From Spirochaetaceae bacterium (lineage in GTDB: Bacteria; Spirochaetota; Spirochaetia; Treponematales; Rectinemataceae), in contig JANXYQ010000088.1 in NCBI GenBank assembly GCA_025355995.1, positions 1-36,271 of the forward strand: a stretch of DNA of 36,271 nt, in the 5' to 3' direction. The notes below the pieces were generated by a model. It ran no database searches and was not told the DNA's origin. It was given only the letters and a program-made list of their open reading frames with translations. Below, one piece after another: positions 1 to 8,167 of this stretch; the first letter of the stretch is position 1; each line of letters starts with the position of its first letter. Position numbers and translations under genes: made by a program.

Positions 1-133
1 CAACTATACCCGAGCCGGTTGGCGCAAATCAAGGGGAAGGGCTCGGGGCCGCCGCTCGTAGAGGAGAGTCCGAGGCTTTCGGGATTGAGTATATTAAAAT
101 GATGGCATATTTCCGTCGCGAGGGGGGTCTTCC

Positions 134-523
134 GTGGAGCGAATCGAGCTGTTCTGCGATCTGGGCGCTGCGCCCAAGGCGGTCTTCGAGGCGTGGCTGT
201 CCTCGCGGGGGCATTCCGAGATGACCGGCTCGCCGGCCCTTTTCGAGGATGGGGGCAGGGGCCGTTTCACGGCCTGGGACGGCTACATCTCGGGCGAGGT
301 CCTCGATGTCGAGGAGGGCCTTCGGATCCTGCAGTCCTGGCGTACGACCGACTTCGCCGCGGGTGACGAGGACTCCCTTCTCGAGCTGATTTTCCATGCC
401 CAGGGCCCTGGTACGAGGCTCACGCTGCGGCACTCGAACCTGCCCGAGGGCTCGTCCAAGCGCTATGAGCAGGGCTGGTTCGAGTACTACTTCGAGCCGA
501 TGAAGGCCTACTTCGCCAGCTAG
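134..523 (+). CDS. SRPBCC / AHSA1-like domain protein
   Basis: A 129-residue protein with the AHSA1-type START-like pattern: an N-terminal strand ending in PKAVFEAW, a central TAWDGYISGEVLDVEEG block, then the ILQSWRTTDF strand, and a C-terminal helix with the W-x-x-Y-x-x-P-M-K-x-Y-F pattern. These single-domain proteins bind hydrophobic ligands or act as small chaperone-like or stress proteins; the specific role cannot be read here. The start is GTG at 134, chosen because a purine-rich AGGGGGG lies six bases upstream. It stands alone on its strand, converging on the kinase-like gene. There is an AT-rich patch near 90-100 that could hold a -10 box, but no convincing -35. Family assignment is fairly sure, function unknown. 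Confidence 0.8.
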   Translation: MERIELFCDLGAAPKAVFEAWLSSRGHSEMTGSPALFEDGGRGRFTAWDGYISGEVLDVEEGLRILQSWRTTDFAAGDEDSLLELIFHAQGPGTRLTLRHSNLPEGSSKRYEQGWFEYYFEPMKAYFAS

Positions 524-563
524 GCCGAGTCAGGCTCGGCTAACCTCGTTCGGAAGGGGGAGT

Positions 564-600
564 GCGAGGGGGGAACTGTTCCCAACGGTTCCCCTCTCGC
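564..600. terminator. Hairpin between convergent genes, likely bidirectional terminator
   Basis: Inverted repeat with GCGAGGGG on the left and CCCCTCTCGC on the right, extended inward by GGAAC/GGTTCC. It lies between the AHSA1-like gene and the kinase-like gene, which converge. There is no strong T-tract. A very similar hairpin follows adhE at 25011-25048. Confidence 0.55.
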
Positions 601-611
601 TCGGAGTCGCC

Positions 612-2267
612 CTAATATTTAAACTCGCTATCACCTATAAACTCCCGCAAGAGGCTGTCCCCCGGGACGCTCGCCGAGGGGATGGGAGCGAAGTTGTCGA
701 GGAAGGACTGGAGGCGTCTGGCCTCCGAGTACTCGACGCAGCTGGGCTTGACCGTCCTCAGCAGGGGTTCGGCGTAGACCTTGAGGACGCCGAGCTCGTA
801 GTCGAGGGCGGAATTGAAGGCGGCGTCGGCGGAGTTCTGGTAAGGGAAGATGTGCTTGCGCTCGCCGGACTGGACCGAAGGCCACATCTTGAGGGTCGCC
901 TGGGCGGAGTGCCCGCGGAAGTTGTAGTCGCGCACCATGCGCCGTAGGAGGCGGTTGTCGGTGGTGCTCACGCGGTTGTGGTCGTCCAGGTTTATCTGGG
1001 TGAGGGCGCTGACGTAGATCTTGAATTTCTGCTCGCGGGGGACGCGGGGCGTGAGCTTGTCGTTGAGGCCGTGTATGCCCTCCAGCACGAGGATGCTCCG
1101 CTCGCCCAGCCTGAGCGTCTTGCCGGTGCTCTTGCGCGTGCCGGTCTTGAAATCGAAGGCGGTCCGCTCGATCTCCTGCCCCGCGAAGAGGGCGACGAGC
1201 TGCTGGTTCAGGAACTCGATGTCCAGCGCCTCGAGGCACTCGAAGTCGTAATCGCCCTTCTCGTCGCGGGGCGTGCGCTCGCGGTCGATGAAGTAGTCGT
1301 CGAGGGAGACGGTGACGGGGTCGAAGCCTATGACCTTGAGCTGTATGGCGAGCTTCTTCGAGGTCGTGGTCTTGCCCGAGCTCGAGGGGCCGGCGATGAG
1401 GGCCACCTTCACCGATCCGCCCATGGCCGCTATCTGGTCGGCGATGCCGGAGATCTTCTTGTCCTGCAGGGCCTCCGCCACCTGGATGTAGTCCTTGATG
1501 CCCTTGGAGGCGTTGACCTTGTTGAGCGCGCCGACCGAGGCGACGCCGAGCACGCGGGAGCGCTCCCTGGTCTCCTTGGCGATGGCGTAGAGCACGGGGT
1601 CGTCCTCGAAGCCCTTGATGCGGTCCGGCTCCTCCTTGTGCGGGTAGCGCAGGAGGAAGCCCTCGTGATAGGGGAGGAGGGCGAAGGTCTTCATCACTCC
1701 GGTGGAGGGGACCAGGGGGGCGACGTGGAGGTCGCGGAAGCCCGTGCACTCGTTCAGGGGGATTATCGAGTCGTTGAGGTGCTCGAGGAGGAGGAGGGTC
1801 CCCGGCTGGTCGGAGGCCTTGAAGTATTCTACGGCGTCGGCCCAGGCGCGCCACTCGATGCATATCGGTATGTCGCGCTCGACGAGGGAGCGCATGCCTA
1901 CCTCGAGGGCGACGACTTCCTCGGGGCTCAGCGGCGCGTCGTCGTCGAAGTAGTGGTAAAACCCGGTACCGATGGCCATTCCCGCCATCAGGCGCCGTTT
2001 CGGGTAGAGCTGCTTGGCGGCGATCGCGAGGAGGAAGCAGAGGGAGCGCCGATAGGTCGTCGCACCCTGGGCGGTATCGAGGGTGATGGGCTTGATTTCG
2101 CAGTCGGTGAGGATCTGGGAATCGAGGGATTTGAGCTCGTTGTTCATGAGGACCGCCGCGAGGGGCCACGCGAGGCTCCCCATCTTGCCGATGACGTCCT
2201 GTGCCTTGACCCCGGCCGGATAGGCGACGCTCTCGCCCGATGCATAGGTGACCGTCACTTGTCTCAT
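612..2267 (-). CDS. TGS-domain uridine-kinase-like P-loop protein
   Basis: A 551-residue protein. Residues 1-65 form a TGS-like ubiquitin fold (VTVTYASGESVAYPAG, PLAAVLMNN). A threonyl-tRNA-synthetase-like second domain follows (GFYHYFDDDAPLS, EVGMRSLVERDIPI). A phosphoribulokinase/uridine kinase domain then starts at a Walker A motif GPSSSGKT, about residues 292-299, followed by SLDDYFIDRERTP. This TGS plus kinase layout is known in Thermotoga, clostridia and spirochaetes, where it is usually annotated as a nucleoside kinase or uridine kinase-like ATPase; the substrate is not established from sequence. The ATG at 2267 was preferred over upstream in-frame codons because GGAG lies eight bases upstream and the TGS fold begins there. 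It is divergent from the LacI-family gene. Confidence 0.88.
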   Translation of the reverse strand: MRQVTVTYASGESVAYPAGVKAQDVIGKMGSLAWPLAAVLMNNELKSLDSQILTDCEIKPITLDTAQGATTYRRSLCFLLAIAAKQLYPKRRLMAGMAIGTGFYHYFDDDAPLSPEEVVALEVGMRSLVERDIPICIEWRAWADAVEYFKASDQPGTLLLLEHLNDSIIPLNECTGFRDLHVAPLVPSTGVMKTFALLPYHEGFLLRYPHKEEPDRIKGFEDDPVLYAIAKETRERSRVLGVASVGALNKVNASKGIKDYIQVAEALQDKKISGIADQIAAMGGSVKVALIAGPSSSGKTTTSKKLAIQLKVIGFDPVTVSLDDYFIDRERTPRDEKGDYDFECLEALDIEFLNQQLVALFAGQEIERTAFDFKTGTRKSTGKTLRLGERSILVLEGIHGLNDKLTPRVPREQKFKIYVSALTQINLDDHNRVSTTDNRLLRRMVRDYNFRGHSAQATLKMWPSVQSGERKHIFPYQNSADAAFNSALDYELGVLKVYAEPLLRTVKPSCVEYSEARRLQSFLDNFAPIPSASVPGDSLLREFIGDSEFKY

Positions 2268-2360
2268 GTCGCACTCCTTCGCTGCTATCCTGCGGAGCTC
2301 AAGCATAGTCCATGATCGGCGCCTTGTGTAGTTTACGCAAACGAACGGCAATTTTGTATA

Positions 2361-2387
2361 CTTAACCGGTTTAGTAATTCGGTTTAG
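2361..2387. promoter_or_regulatory. Candidate LacI-family operator
   Basis: CTTAACCGGTTTAG (2361-2374) is a near-perfect palindrome with a central CG step, as in many LacI-family operators. Its right half, CGGTTTAG, recurs at 2380-2387, 13 bases further on. The element lies in the divergent region between the kinase-like gene and the LacI-type gene, so autoregulation is the simplest reading. This is inference from pattern and position. Confidence 0.45.
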
Positions 2388-2393
2388 TTTTCA

Positions 2394-2422
2394 TTGACCA
2401 TATCTTCGGAGGCAGATAGACT
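2394..2422 (+). promoter_or_regulatory. Possible promoter of the lacI-peptidase operon
   Basis: TTGACC (2394-2399), a 17-base spacer, then TAGACT (2417-2422). The predicted start of transcription would leave only a very short leader before the ribosome site GAGGA at 2430-2434 and the ATG at 2440, which makes the call uncertain. Confidence 0.35.
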
Positions 2423-2439
2423 GTCGCTCGAGGATAATT

Positions 2440-3498
2440 ATGCGTCCAACGATCAAGGATATTGCGGAGAGGGCTGGTGTATCGAAGACGACGGTATCCT
2501 TCGCCCTCAACGATCCGGGCAGGATATCTGAAGAGACCTATAAGCGCGTGATGGCGGTCGTCACCGAGCTCGACTACGTTCCCAACCCCGTCGCCAGGAC
2601 GCTGACAACCAAGCGGCTCGGCGCCCTGGGGCTGCTCCTGCCTCAGCCGATAACCGAGGCGCTGCGCAATCCCTACGTCGTGGAAATCATCAGGGGCATC
2701 GGGGAGCTCTGCGCCGAGCGCGAGCTCTCGCTCACCATGCTCCCTCCGATGCGGGGCAGGGTCATCGAGGCGGCGCGCCGCGCCTTCGTCGACGGGCTCA
2801 TCACCATCGGCGTCGGGCCCGACCACGAGGTGGTCGAGCTCCTCAACAAGCGACACATTCCATTCGTCACGATAGACGGCGTGGATACCGAGGCGACGGT
2901 GAACGTTGGGGTCGACGACGAGGCGGCGGCCTACTCCCTCATGGCCCACGTGCTGGGCCTGGGGCACCGGCGGATAGCCGTGCTCGCCCTGATGCCCGAG
3001 ACGATCAAGCTGCCGGAGGAGCGTTACTCCCTGGTCCGCGACCGCCGCCTCGCGGGCTTCTCGAGGGCCCTGGCCGAGCTGGGCTTGAGCCTCGGCTCGC
3101 CGGGCATCTGCGTAGTGCCGGCGGAGAGCTCCATCGAGGGCGGCGACGCGGCCGTTTCGGCCATCCTCGCCTCCTCATCGCCGCCCGACCTGGCGCCGAC
3201 CGCCATCGTCGCGATGGCCGACGCGGTCGCGCTCGGCGCCTACGAGGCCTGTCGCCGCGTGGGACTGGCCATCCCCGCGGACCTGAGCGTCGCCGGCTTC
3301 GACGACATACCCACGGCCGCGGGCGCGATGCCGCCCCTGACCACCGTGCGGCAGCCCGGGCGCGAGAAGGGAGCGGCCGCCGCGGCCCTGGTCGTCGAGC
3401 TGCTGGACGGCGGGGACGATCTGGCGCACGAGGCCCTGCATCGCCGCCTGGATACCGAGCTCGTGATCAGGCAATCCACCGCCGCGCCCAAGGACTAG
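2440..3498 (+). CDS. LacI-family transcriptional regulator
   Basis: A 352-residue regulator. The N-terminal helix-turn-helix is classical for the family (TIKDIAERAGVSKTTVSFAL, residues 4-23), followed by the hinge helix region VPNPVARTLTTKR. A periplasmic-binding-protein-like effector domain follows, with LGLLLPQ, DGLITIG, VTIDGVD, LGHRRIAVL and SVAGFDDIP motifs. Length is usual for the family. A GAGGA ribosome site precedes the ATG. The gene is followed after 12 bases by an M28-like peptidase and then oligoendopeptidase F, so it may control peptide use, although LacI proteins usually sense sugars or nucleosides and the divergent nucleoside-kinase-like gene is an equally plausible target. The effector is unknown. 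Confidence 0.92.
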   Translation: MRPTIKDIAERAGVSKTTVSFALNDPGRISEETYKRVMAVVTELDYVPNPVARTLTTKRLGALGLLLPQPITEALRNPYVVEIIRGIGELCAERELSLTMLPPMRGRVIEAARRAFVDGLITIGVGPDHEVVELLNKRHIPFVTIDGVDTEATVNVGVDDEAAAYSLMAHVLGLGHRRIAVLALMPETIKLPEERYSLVRDRRLAGFSRALAELGLSLGSPGICVVPAESSIEGGDAAVSAILASSSPPDLAPTAIVAMADAVALGAYEACRRVGLAIPADLSVAGFDDIPTAAGAMPPLTTVRQPGREKGAAAAALVVELLDGGDDLAHEALHRRLDTELVIRQSTAAPKD

Positions 3499-3510
3499 GC
3501 CGCCATCAGG

Positions 3511-4353
3511 ATGAAATTCGCAGAGGATGCCGAGCGCTTCATGAGGCCCGGCGGCGATAGGCTCGTGGCCCTCGCCGGCCTGCTCGCGGCGAGGGGCCTG
3601 CGCTACTCGGTCGTCAAGACCCTGGAGGCGCGGCATCTGGTCGTGCGCGTCGGCGCGGCCAAGCCCCGGCTGGCCTTCGTCGCCCATTACGACCGCTATC
3701 CGGGCAGTCCCGGGGCCCTCGACAACTCTTGCGCCTGCCTCCAGCTCGTCGAGTTCGCCGCCCGCAGGGCGAACGCCGGGCCCCGGGGCGAGGCCGCCGC
3801 TCCGCCGCCCTTTATCATCGCCTTCACCGACGCCGAGGAGGCGCCGGGCTCGGGCGAGCCCCGGAGTCAGGGCTCCTACGCCCTGGCGCGGACCCTGAAG
3901 GCCGCCGCCGGGGCGGGAGAGGCCATGGCTGCGATAGTCCTGGACGTCACGGGAAGGGGAGGGCGCATCCTGCTTTCGAGCGCCCCCGCGGAACTCCTCG
4001 CCCGCAACGGCCTCTCGTATTCTCCCGCCGCGTCGGGGCACCGCGCCCTCCTGGCCTTGGCCAGGCGCGCCGCCGGGCGCGCTGGCTTGCCTAAGCCCCT
4101 GGAAGCCTCCCTGCCCTGGTCCGATGACCTCGGCCTCACTTTGGGCGGCCTGCCCGCCCTGGCCCTGAGCCTGTTGCCCGCGCGCGAGGCGGAGTTGCTC
4201 GCCGCTGGCAAGCGGCCGCCTCTCTGGGACCTCCTCCACACAGAGGCCGATTCGCCCGAGCTGGCGGAGGAGTCGGCCTTCGCCCTCATGTCCGGACTCC
4301 TCGACTCCCTGGCCTTCGAGCTTGCGCTGCTGGGAGATGGCTCCCTATACTGA
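3511..4353 (+). CDS. M28-like zinc aminopeptidase
   Basis: A 280-residue protein with the expected order of dinuclear zinc peptidase residues. H59-x-D61 lies in AHYDRYPGSPGALDN, the bridging D71 in the same block, the E109/E110 pair in FTDAEEAPGSG, D145 in IVLDVTG and H243 in LLHTEADS. This matches the M28 ligand pattern H-D-E-D-H, so an exopeptidase acting on short peptides is likely. No signal peptide is seen, so it is probably cytoplasmic. The ribosome site is weak (CAGG directly before the ATG), and translation may be coupled to the LacI-type gene 12 bases upstream. It is followed 18 bases later by pepF. Ligand assignment is by pattern only; substrate unknown. Confidence 0.75.
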   Translation: MKFAEDAERFMRPGGDRLVALAGLLAARGLRYSVVKTLEARHLVVRVGAAKPRLAFVAHYDRYPGSPGALDNSCACLQLVEFAARRANAGPRGEAAAPPPFIIAFTDAEEAPGSGEPRSQGSYALARTLKAAAGAGEAMAAIVLDVTGRGGRILLSSAPAELLARNGLSYSPAASGHRALLALARRAAGRAGLPKPLEASLPWSDDLGLTLGGLPALALSLLPAREAELLAAGKRPPLWDLLHTEADSPELAEESAFALMSGLLDSLAFELALLGDGSLY

Positions 4354-4371
4354 TTCCCCGAGGAGAACCCC

Positions 4372-6177
4372 ATGCCCGACCTATCCGCCGTCCCCCTCCG
4401 ATCCGAAGTGCCCGAGTCCGACCGCTGGGACCTCTCCCGGCTCTATAAGGACGAGGCTGCCTGGGAGGAGGGGCTCAGGCTCCTGGACTCCATGACGGCG
4501 AAGATAGCCCCCTTCAAGGGGAGCCTCGCCTCCTCGCGCGAGGCCTTCGCCGCGGCCCTCGGCTTTTACCGCGACTTCGGCCTCCTCGACGAGAGGCTCT
4601 CCTACTACGCCTCCCTGCGCGAGAGCGAGGACGAGGGCGACAACGCCTCGCGCGGCCGCTTCGCGCGCTACATGTCCGCCTCGACGCGGGCACAAGGCGC
4701 CTGGGCCTGGTTCGTGCCCGAGATCCAGGAACTGGACGATTCCTTCGCGCGCTCCTGCCTCGCCGACCCGCGATTCGTTGAGTTCGCGGTCTTTCTCCAG
4801 AGGCTCCTGCGCTACAAGCCGCACGTGCTCTCCGAGAAGGAGGAGCGCCTCCTCGCCCTCCAGGCCGAGTCGGCCGGCGTGGCCCAGGACGCCTTCTCGG
4901 TGCTCACGAACGTCGACGTAGACTTCGGCTCGATAGACACGAGCGAGGGCCCGAGGCCGCTGACCCAATCTAGCTACCAGGCCTTCCTGCGCTCGGCTGA
5001 CCGCGACCTGCGCAAGCGCGCCTTCTTCCAGCTCTACGGCGCATACGACGCGCACAAGAACACCCTGGCTGCCCTCTATTCGGGCTCGGCGAAGCAGGAC
5101 AAGTACCGCGCCGCGGTCAGGAATTTCCCCTCCGCCCGAGCGGCCGCCCTCTTCCCTGACGACGTGGGCGAGAGCGTCTACGACAACCTCGTCGGCACGG
5201 TGTCGGAGAGCTTGCCCGTCCTCCACGAGTACTACGAGCTGCGCCGGCGCGCGCTAAAGCTCGACGAGCTGCGCCACTACGACGTTTACGTGCCCCTCGC
5301 GCCCGAGGCCAAGGCCAGGCACAGCTTCGCGGAGGCGGTCGAGCTCGTCTGCGCCGCCCTCGCGCCCCTGGGGGAGGAATACGTATCGACCCTCCGCGCG
5401 GGGATCGAGGGCCGCTGGGTCGACCGGTACGAGAACAAGGGCAAGCACTCGGGCGCCTTCTCGGCGGGGTCCTTCTCCGGCGAGCCCTACATCCTCCTCA
5501 ATTACAAGGAGGAGGTCCTGCACGACGTCTTCACCCTCGCCCACGAGGGCGGGCACTCGATGCACTCCTGGTATTCGGCCCGGTCCAACCCCTTCCTTTC
5601 CTACGGCTACGCGATCTTCGAGGCGGAGGTGGCGAGCACCTTCAACGAGCAGCTCCTCTTCCGGCACCTGTACGATGGGGCGCGGGGCGAGGCGGACAAG
5701 GCCTCCCTCGTGAGCGCCAAGCTCGACGACCTTGTCGGCACCCTCTTCAGGCAGACCATGTTCGCCGAATTCGAGAGGCGCAGCCACGAGATGGTCGAGG
5801 CCGACGAGCCACTCACCGTCGACGCCCTCAGGAGCGAGTATCGCAGGCTCCTCGAGAAATATTTCGGGAAGGGCGTGGGATTAGAGGCGGTGAGCGATCT
5901 CGAGTGCCTGCGCATCCCCCACTTCTACAACGCCTTCTACGTGTACAAGTACTCAACCGGCATAGCGGCGAGCATCGCCCTCTCCGTGCGAGTGCTCGGG
6001 GGCGGAGCGCGCGAGCGCGAGGACTATTTCGCCTTCCTGCGCTCGGGCGGCTCGCGCTTCCCCATCGAATCGCTCAAGGTCGCGGGCGTCGACATGTCGA
6101 GCCCCGAGCCCGTGCGCGCGGCCTGCCGCGACTTCGCGCGCTGGTCGGCCGAGCTGAAGCGCCTGCTCCGGCTGTGA
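4372..6177 (+). CDS. pepF: Oligoendopeptidase F (M3B metallopeptidase)
   Basis: A 601-residue cytoplasmic zinc endopeptidase that cleaves medium-length oligopeptides. The zinc motif HEGGH is at residues 391-395 (AHEGGHSMHSWYS), and the third ligand E419 is in FEAEVASTFNE, 28 residues after the first His as in the M3 family. The C-terminal FYVYKYSTGIAAS block is typical of PepF. Length is normal. Ribosome site GAGGAG lies six bases before the ATG. It probably shares a transcript with the LacI-type gene and the M28-like gene, giving an endopeptidase plus exopeptidase pair for breaking down imported peptides. Confidence 0.95.
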   Translation: MPDLSAVPLRSEVPESDRWDLSRLYKDEAAWEEGLRLLDSMTAKIAPFKGSLASSREAFAAALGFYRDFGLLDERLSYYASLRESEDEGDNASRGRFARYMSASTRAQGAWAWFVPEIQELDDSFARSCLADPRFVEFAVFLQRLLRYKPHVLSEKEERLLALQAESAGVAQDAFSVLTNVDVDFGSIDTSEGPRPLTQSSYQAFLRSADRDLRKRAFFQLYGAYDAHKNTLAALYSGSAKQDKYRAAVRNFPSARAAALFPDDVGESVYDNLVGTVSESLPVLHEYYELRRRALKLDELRHYDVYVPLAPEAKARHSFAEAVELVCAALAPLGEEYVSTLRAGIEGRWVDRYENKGKHSGAFSAGSFSGEPYILLNYKEEVLHDVFTLAHEGGHSMHSWYSARSNPFLSYGYAIFEAEVASTFNEQLLFRHLYDGARGEADKASLVSAKLDDLVGTLFRQTMFAEFERRSHEMVEADEPLTVDALRSEYRRLLEKYFGKGVGLEAVSDLECLRIPHFYNAFYVYKYSTGIAASIALSVRVLGGGAREREDYFAFLRSGGSRFPIESLKVAGVDMSSPEPVRAACRDFARWSAELKRLLRL

Positions 6178-6258
6178 GCGCGACCGCGCGGCCGGACGGG
6201 CCTCTCGGGGCTTTTAATATATGATTGAATAAGTTAGGATCACCTTCCCGGAGGCCTT

Positions 6259-6627
6259 ATGAGATACTCCAGGCTCGTTTTAGCCGTCGCCCTAGCCCTC
6301 GCAGCCCTGCCTGCCCTCGGCCCCGCCGCGTCGGCCCAATCCGCGCGCGCCTACGCCGACGGGACCTACGCCCTCGACTACAAGGACGAGGAGCTCGGCT
6401 CGGTGAGCGTCTCGGTCGCAGTAGCGGGCGGCAAGCTCGCCTCCGTGAGCCTGCCCGCGGGCAAGGGAGACGTGGCCCTCGACGACGCCGAGCTCGCGGC
6501 TTGGCTGACGGCCTTCGTCGCGGCCCCTGATTTCCTCGTCGTGGACGCGATCAGCGGGGCGACCCAGTCCTGCGACCTCGTCAAGTACGCGGTGCTGGCC
6601 GCCCTCAAGAAGGCGGCCGTCAAGTAG
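6259..6627 (+). CDS. Exported small FMN-binding domain protein
   Basis: A 122-residue protein. An N-terminal signal peptide (hydrophobic stretch LVLAVALALAALPAL, likely cleavage after ASA near residue 26) is followed by a compact FMN-binding domain. The C-terminal motif D96-A-I-S-G-A-T102 fits the D-x-x-S/T-G-A-T site where ApbE attaches FMN to threonine by a phosphoester bond, as known for RnfG/NqrC-type domains. No lipobox Cys, so it is probably soluble outside the cytoplasmic membrane. Ribosome site GGAGG at 6250-6254. A second FMN-binding protein follows after 49 bases. Role as an extracytoplasmic electron carrier is inferred; partner unknown. Confidence 0.8.
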   Translation: MRYSRLVLAVALALAALPALGPAASAQSARAYADGTYALDYKDEELGSVSVSVAVAGGKLASVSLPAGKGDVALDDAELAAWLTAFVAAPDFLVVDAISGATQSCDLVKYAVLAALKKAAVK

Positions 6628-6676
6628 GTTCCAGCGCGGGCCCTCGCGCCCGCGTAGACGCATTTCGGAGGATTCA

Positions 6677-7390
6677 ATGCAGAGAAAGCTTCTCGCCGCG
6701 ATCGCCATGATCGCCCTCTCCCTCTCCTTCGCCACCGCCCAGAGCGGCCTCTCCCTCGGGCTCGGCAAGAGTTCCGTCTTTCGCGTCGGCCCCGGCAAGG
6801 ACTCCACCGGCACCCAGGTCTACAGCTTCACCTACGTCTACGGCTCGGCGCTGTTCGACGCCAAGGGCAAGATAGTGGGCTGCGAGTTCGACGAGCTCGA
6901 GGTGAGCACGCCCAACTACGACGGCGCCTCCATGCCCCACTTCGCGGGCTGGCCCGGCACCCCCGGCTACAACGTGACCAACCATGAGACCGCGAAGGTC
7001 GACGGCGTATCCCCCAACACGGTCGAGTCGACCACCGCCGACGTCACGCTCTGGAAGTCCAAGCGCGAGCGCGGCGACAGCTACGGCATGAACGCTAAGA
7101 ACGACTGGCACAAGCAGATGGATTTCTACCAGGGCATCTTCGTCGGCAAGACCGTGGACGAGGTCGACGCCTGGTTCGCCAAGTACGGCAACGACGTGAA
7201 CGGCCGCCCCCTCAACCCCGACACCAAGGACGCCAAGGAGAAGGCCAAGTACGACGCCCTCTCCGCCGCGGACAAGAAGGTCGCCGTCGACGCCCGCTCC
7301 GGCGCCACGATGAGCATCGAGGACGCCCACGGAAACGTGGTGGTCGCCCTCCGCGACGCCTGGAACAAGCGCAAGCCCCTCGGCAAGTAG
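6677..7390 (+). CDS. Exported FMN-binding domain protein
   Basis: A 237-residue protein with a signal peptide (LLAAIAMIALSLSFATAQS, cleavage near residue 22). The C-terminal D205-A-R-S-G-A-T211 motif is the FMN attachment site pattern, followed by EDAHGNVVVALRDAW as in FMN-binding domains. The middle part (VYSFTYVYGSALFDAKGKIVGCEFDELEV) is the beta-rich first half. Ribosome site GGAGG precedes the ATG. It sits downstream of a smaller protein of the same family and is followed by a strong hairpin. Both probably need ApbE, which is not in the window. Similar spirochaete and Firmicutes proteins carry electrons outside the membrane; that role is inferred here. Confidence 0.8.
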   Translation: MQRKLLAAIAMIALSLSFATAQSGLSLGLGKSSVFRVGPGKDSTGTQVYSFTYVYGSALFDAKGKIVGCEFDELEVSTPNYDGASMPHFAGWPGTPGYNVTNHETAKVDGVSPNTVESTTADVTLWKSKRERGDSYGMNAKNDWHKQMDFYQGIFVGKTVDEVDAWFAKYGNDVNGRPLNPDTKDAKEKAKYDALSAADKKVAVDARSGATMSIEDAHGNVVVALRDAWNKRKPLGK

Positions 7391-7413
7391 GCCCGGATAG
7401 TCCGCATTACGAA

Positions 7414-7441
7414 GGAGGGCCGCCCCTAGGGGTGGCCCTCC
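7414..7441. terminator. Strong GC hairpin between convergent genes
   Basis: GGAGGGCCGCCCC pairs with GGGGTGGCCCTCC with one G-T wobble and a two- to four-base loop. It lies between the second FMN-binding gene and livF, which converge. No long T-tract on either side, so it may act in both directions with Rho or as an RNA 3'-end protector. Confidence 0.65.
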
Positions 7442-7456
7442 GTATATGCCCGATCG

Positions 7457-8167
7457 CTATATACCCAGATAGGCCTTCTTCACGTTCTCGTCGCGGGCCA
7501 CGTCCTTAGCAAGCCCCGAGAGCACGATCTTGCCCGTCTGCAGGACATAGGCGCGATGCGCGATACCGAGGGCCATAAGGGCGTTCTGCTCGACCAGGAG
7601 TATGGTCGTCCCTCCCGCGTTGAGCTCCTTGATCACGTCGAATATCTGGTCGACGAGGACCGGCGCGAGGCCCATGGAGGGCTCGTCCATCAGGAGTATC
7701 CTCGGGTTCGACATCAGGCCCCTGGCGGTGGCGAGCATCTGCTGCTCGCCGCCGGAGAGGGTGCCGCCCTTCTGGGACGATCGCTCCTTGAGCCGGGGGA
7801 AGAGGGCGAAGGCGTGCTCGATCCCGCGCTCGATGACGGCGCGGTCCTTTACGATATAAGCGCCCATCTCGAGGTTCTCGAGGACCGTGAGGCGGGGGAA
7901 GATGCCGCGGCCCTCCGGCACCAGGCCGAGGCCCTCCTTGTGGACGAGGTTGGGGGCCATCTTGGTGATGTCCTTGCCCATCAGCCTCACCGTGCCCTCG
8001 CGGGGGTGGAGGAGGCCCGAGATCGAGCGCAGGGTCGTGGTCTTGCCCGCGCCGTTGCCGCCGATCAGGCAGACGATCTCCCCCTCCTCGACGGTCAGGG
8101 AGATGCCCTTGAGCGCGTGGATCTTGCCGTAGTAGGAATTGACGTTCTCGAGCTCGAGGAGCCTCAT
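7457..8167 (-). CDS. livF: Branched-chain amino-acid ABC transporter ATPase LivF
   Basis: A 236-residue ABC ATPase: Walker A GGNGAGKT (36-43), signature LSGGEQQ (137-143), Walker B ILLMDEP (157-163), H-loop region LLVEQNA. The short length, the EGRGIF segment and the C-terminal QTGKIVLSG are typical of LivF. It energises uptake of branched-chain amino acids or related amides together with LivG. It overlaps livG by four bases (ATGA), so translation is coupled. It is last in the livKHMGF order. Substrate specificity within this family (amino acids, urea, short amides) is set by LivK and cannot be decided here. Confidence 0.93.
   Translation of the reverse strand: MRLLELENVNSYYGKIHALKGISLTVEEGEIVCLIGGNGAGKTTTLRSISGLLHPREGTVRLMGKDITKMAPNLVHKEGLGLVPEGRGIFPRLTVLENLEMGAYIVKDRAVIERGIEHAFALFPRLKERSSQKGGTLSGGEQQMLATARGLMSNPRILLMDEPSMGLAPVLVDQIFDVIKELNAGGTTILLVEQNALMALGIAHRAYVLQTGKIVLSGLAKDVARDENVKKAYLGI

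Noticed and set aside
1-133. Gene start or RNA at the window edge
   Set aside because: No supported start, fold or motif; only an AT-rich patch near 90-100.
978-2315. Long open frame on the + strand opposite the kinase-like gene
   Set aside because: High-GC codon bias produces long antisense frames; the translation is low-complexity (Leu/Gly/Glu/Val-rich), has no family match, and the minus-strand gene is certain.
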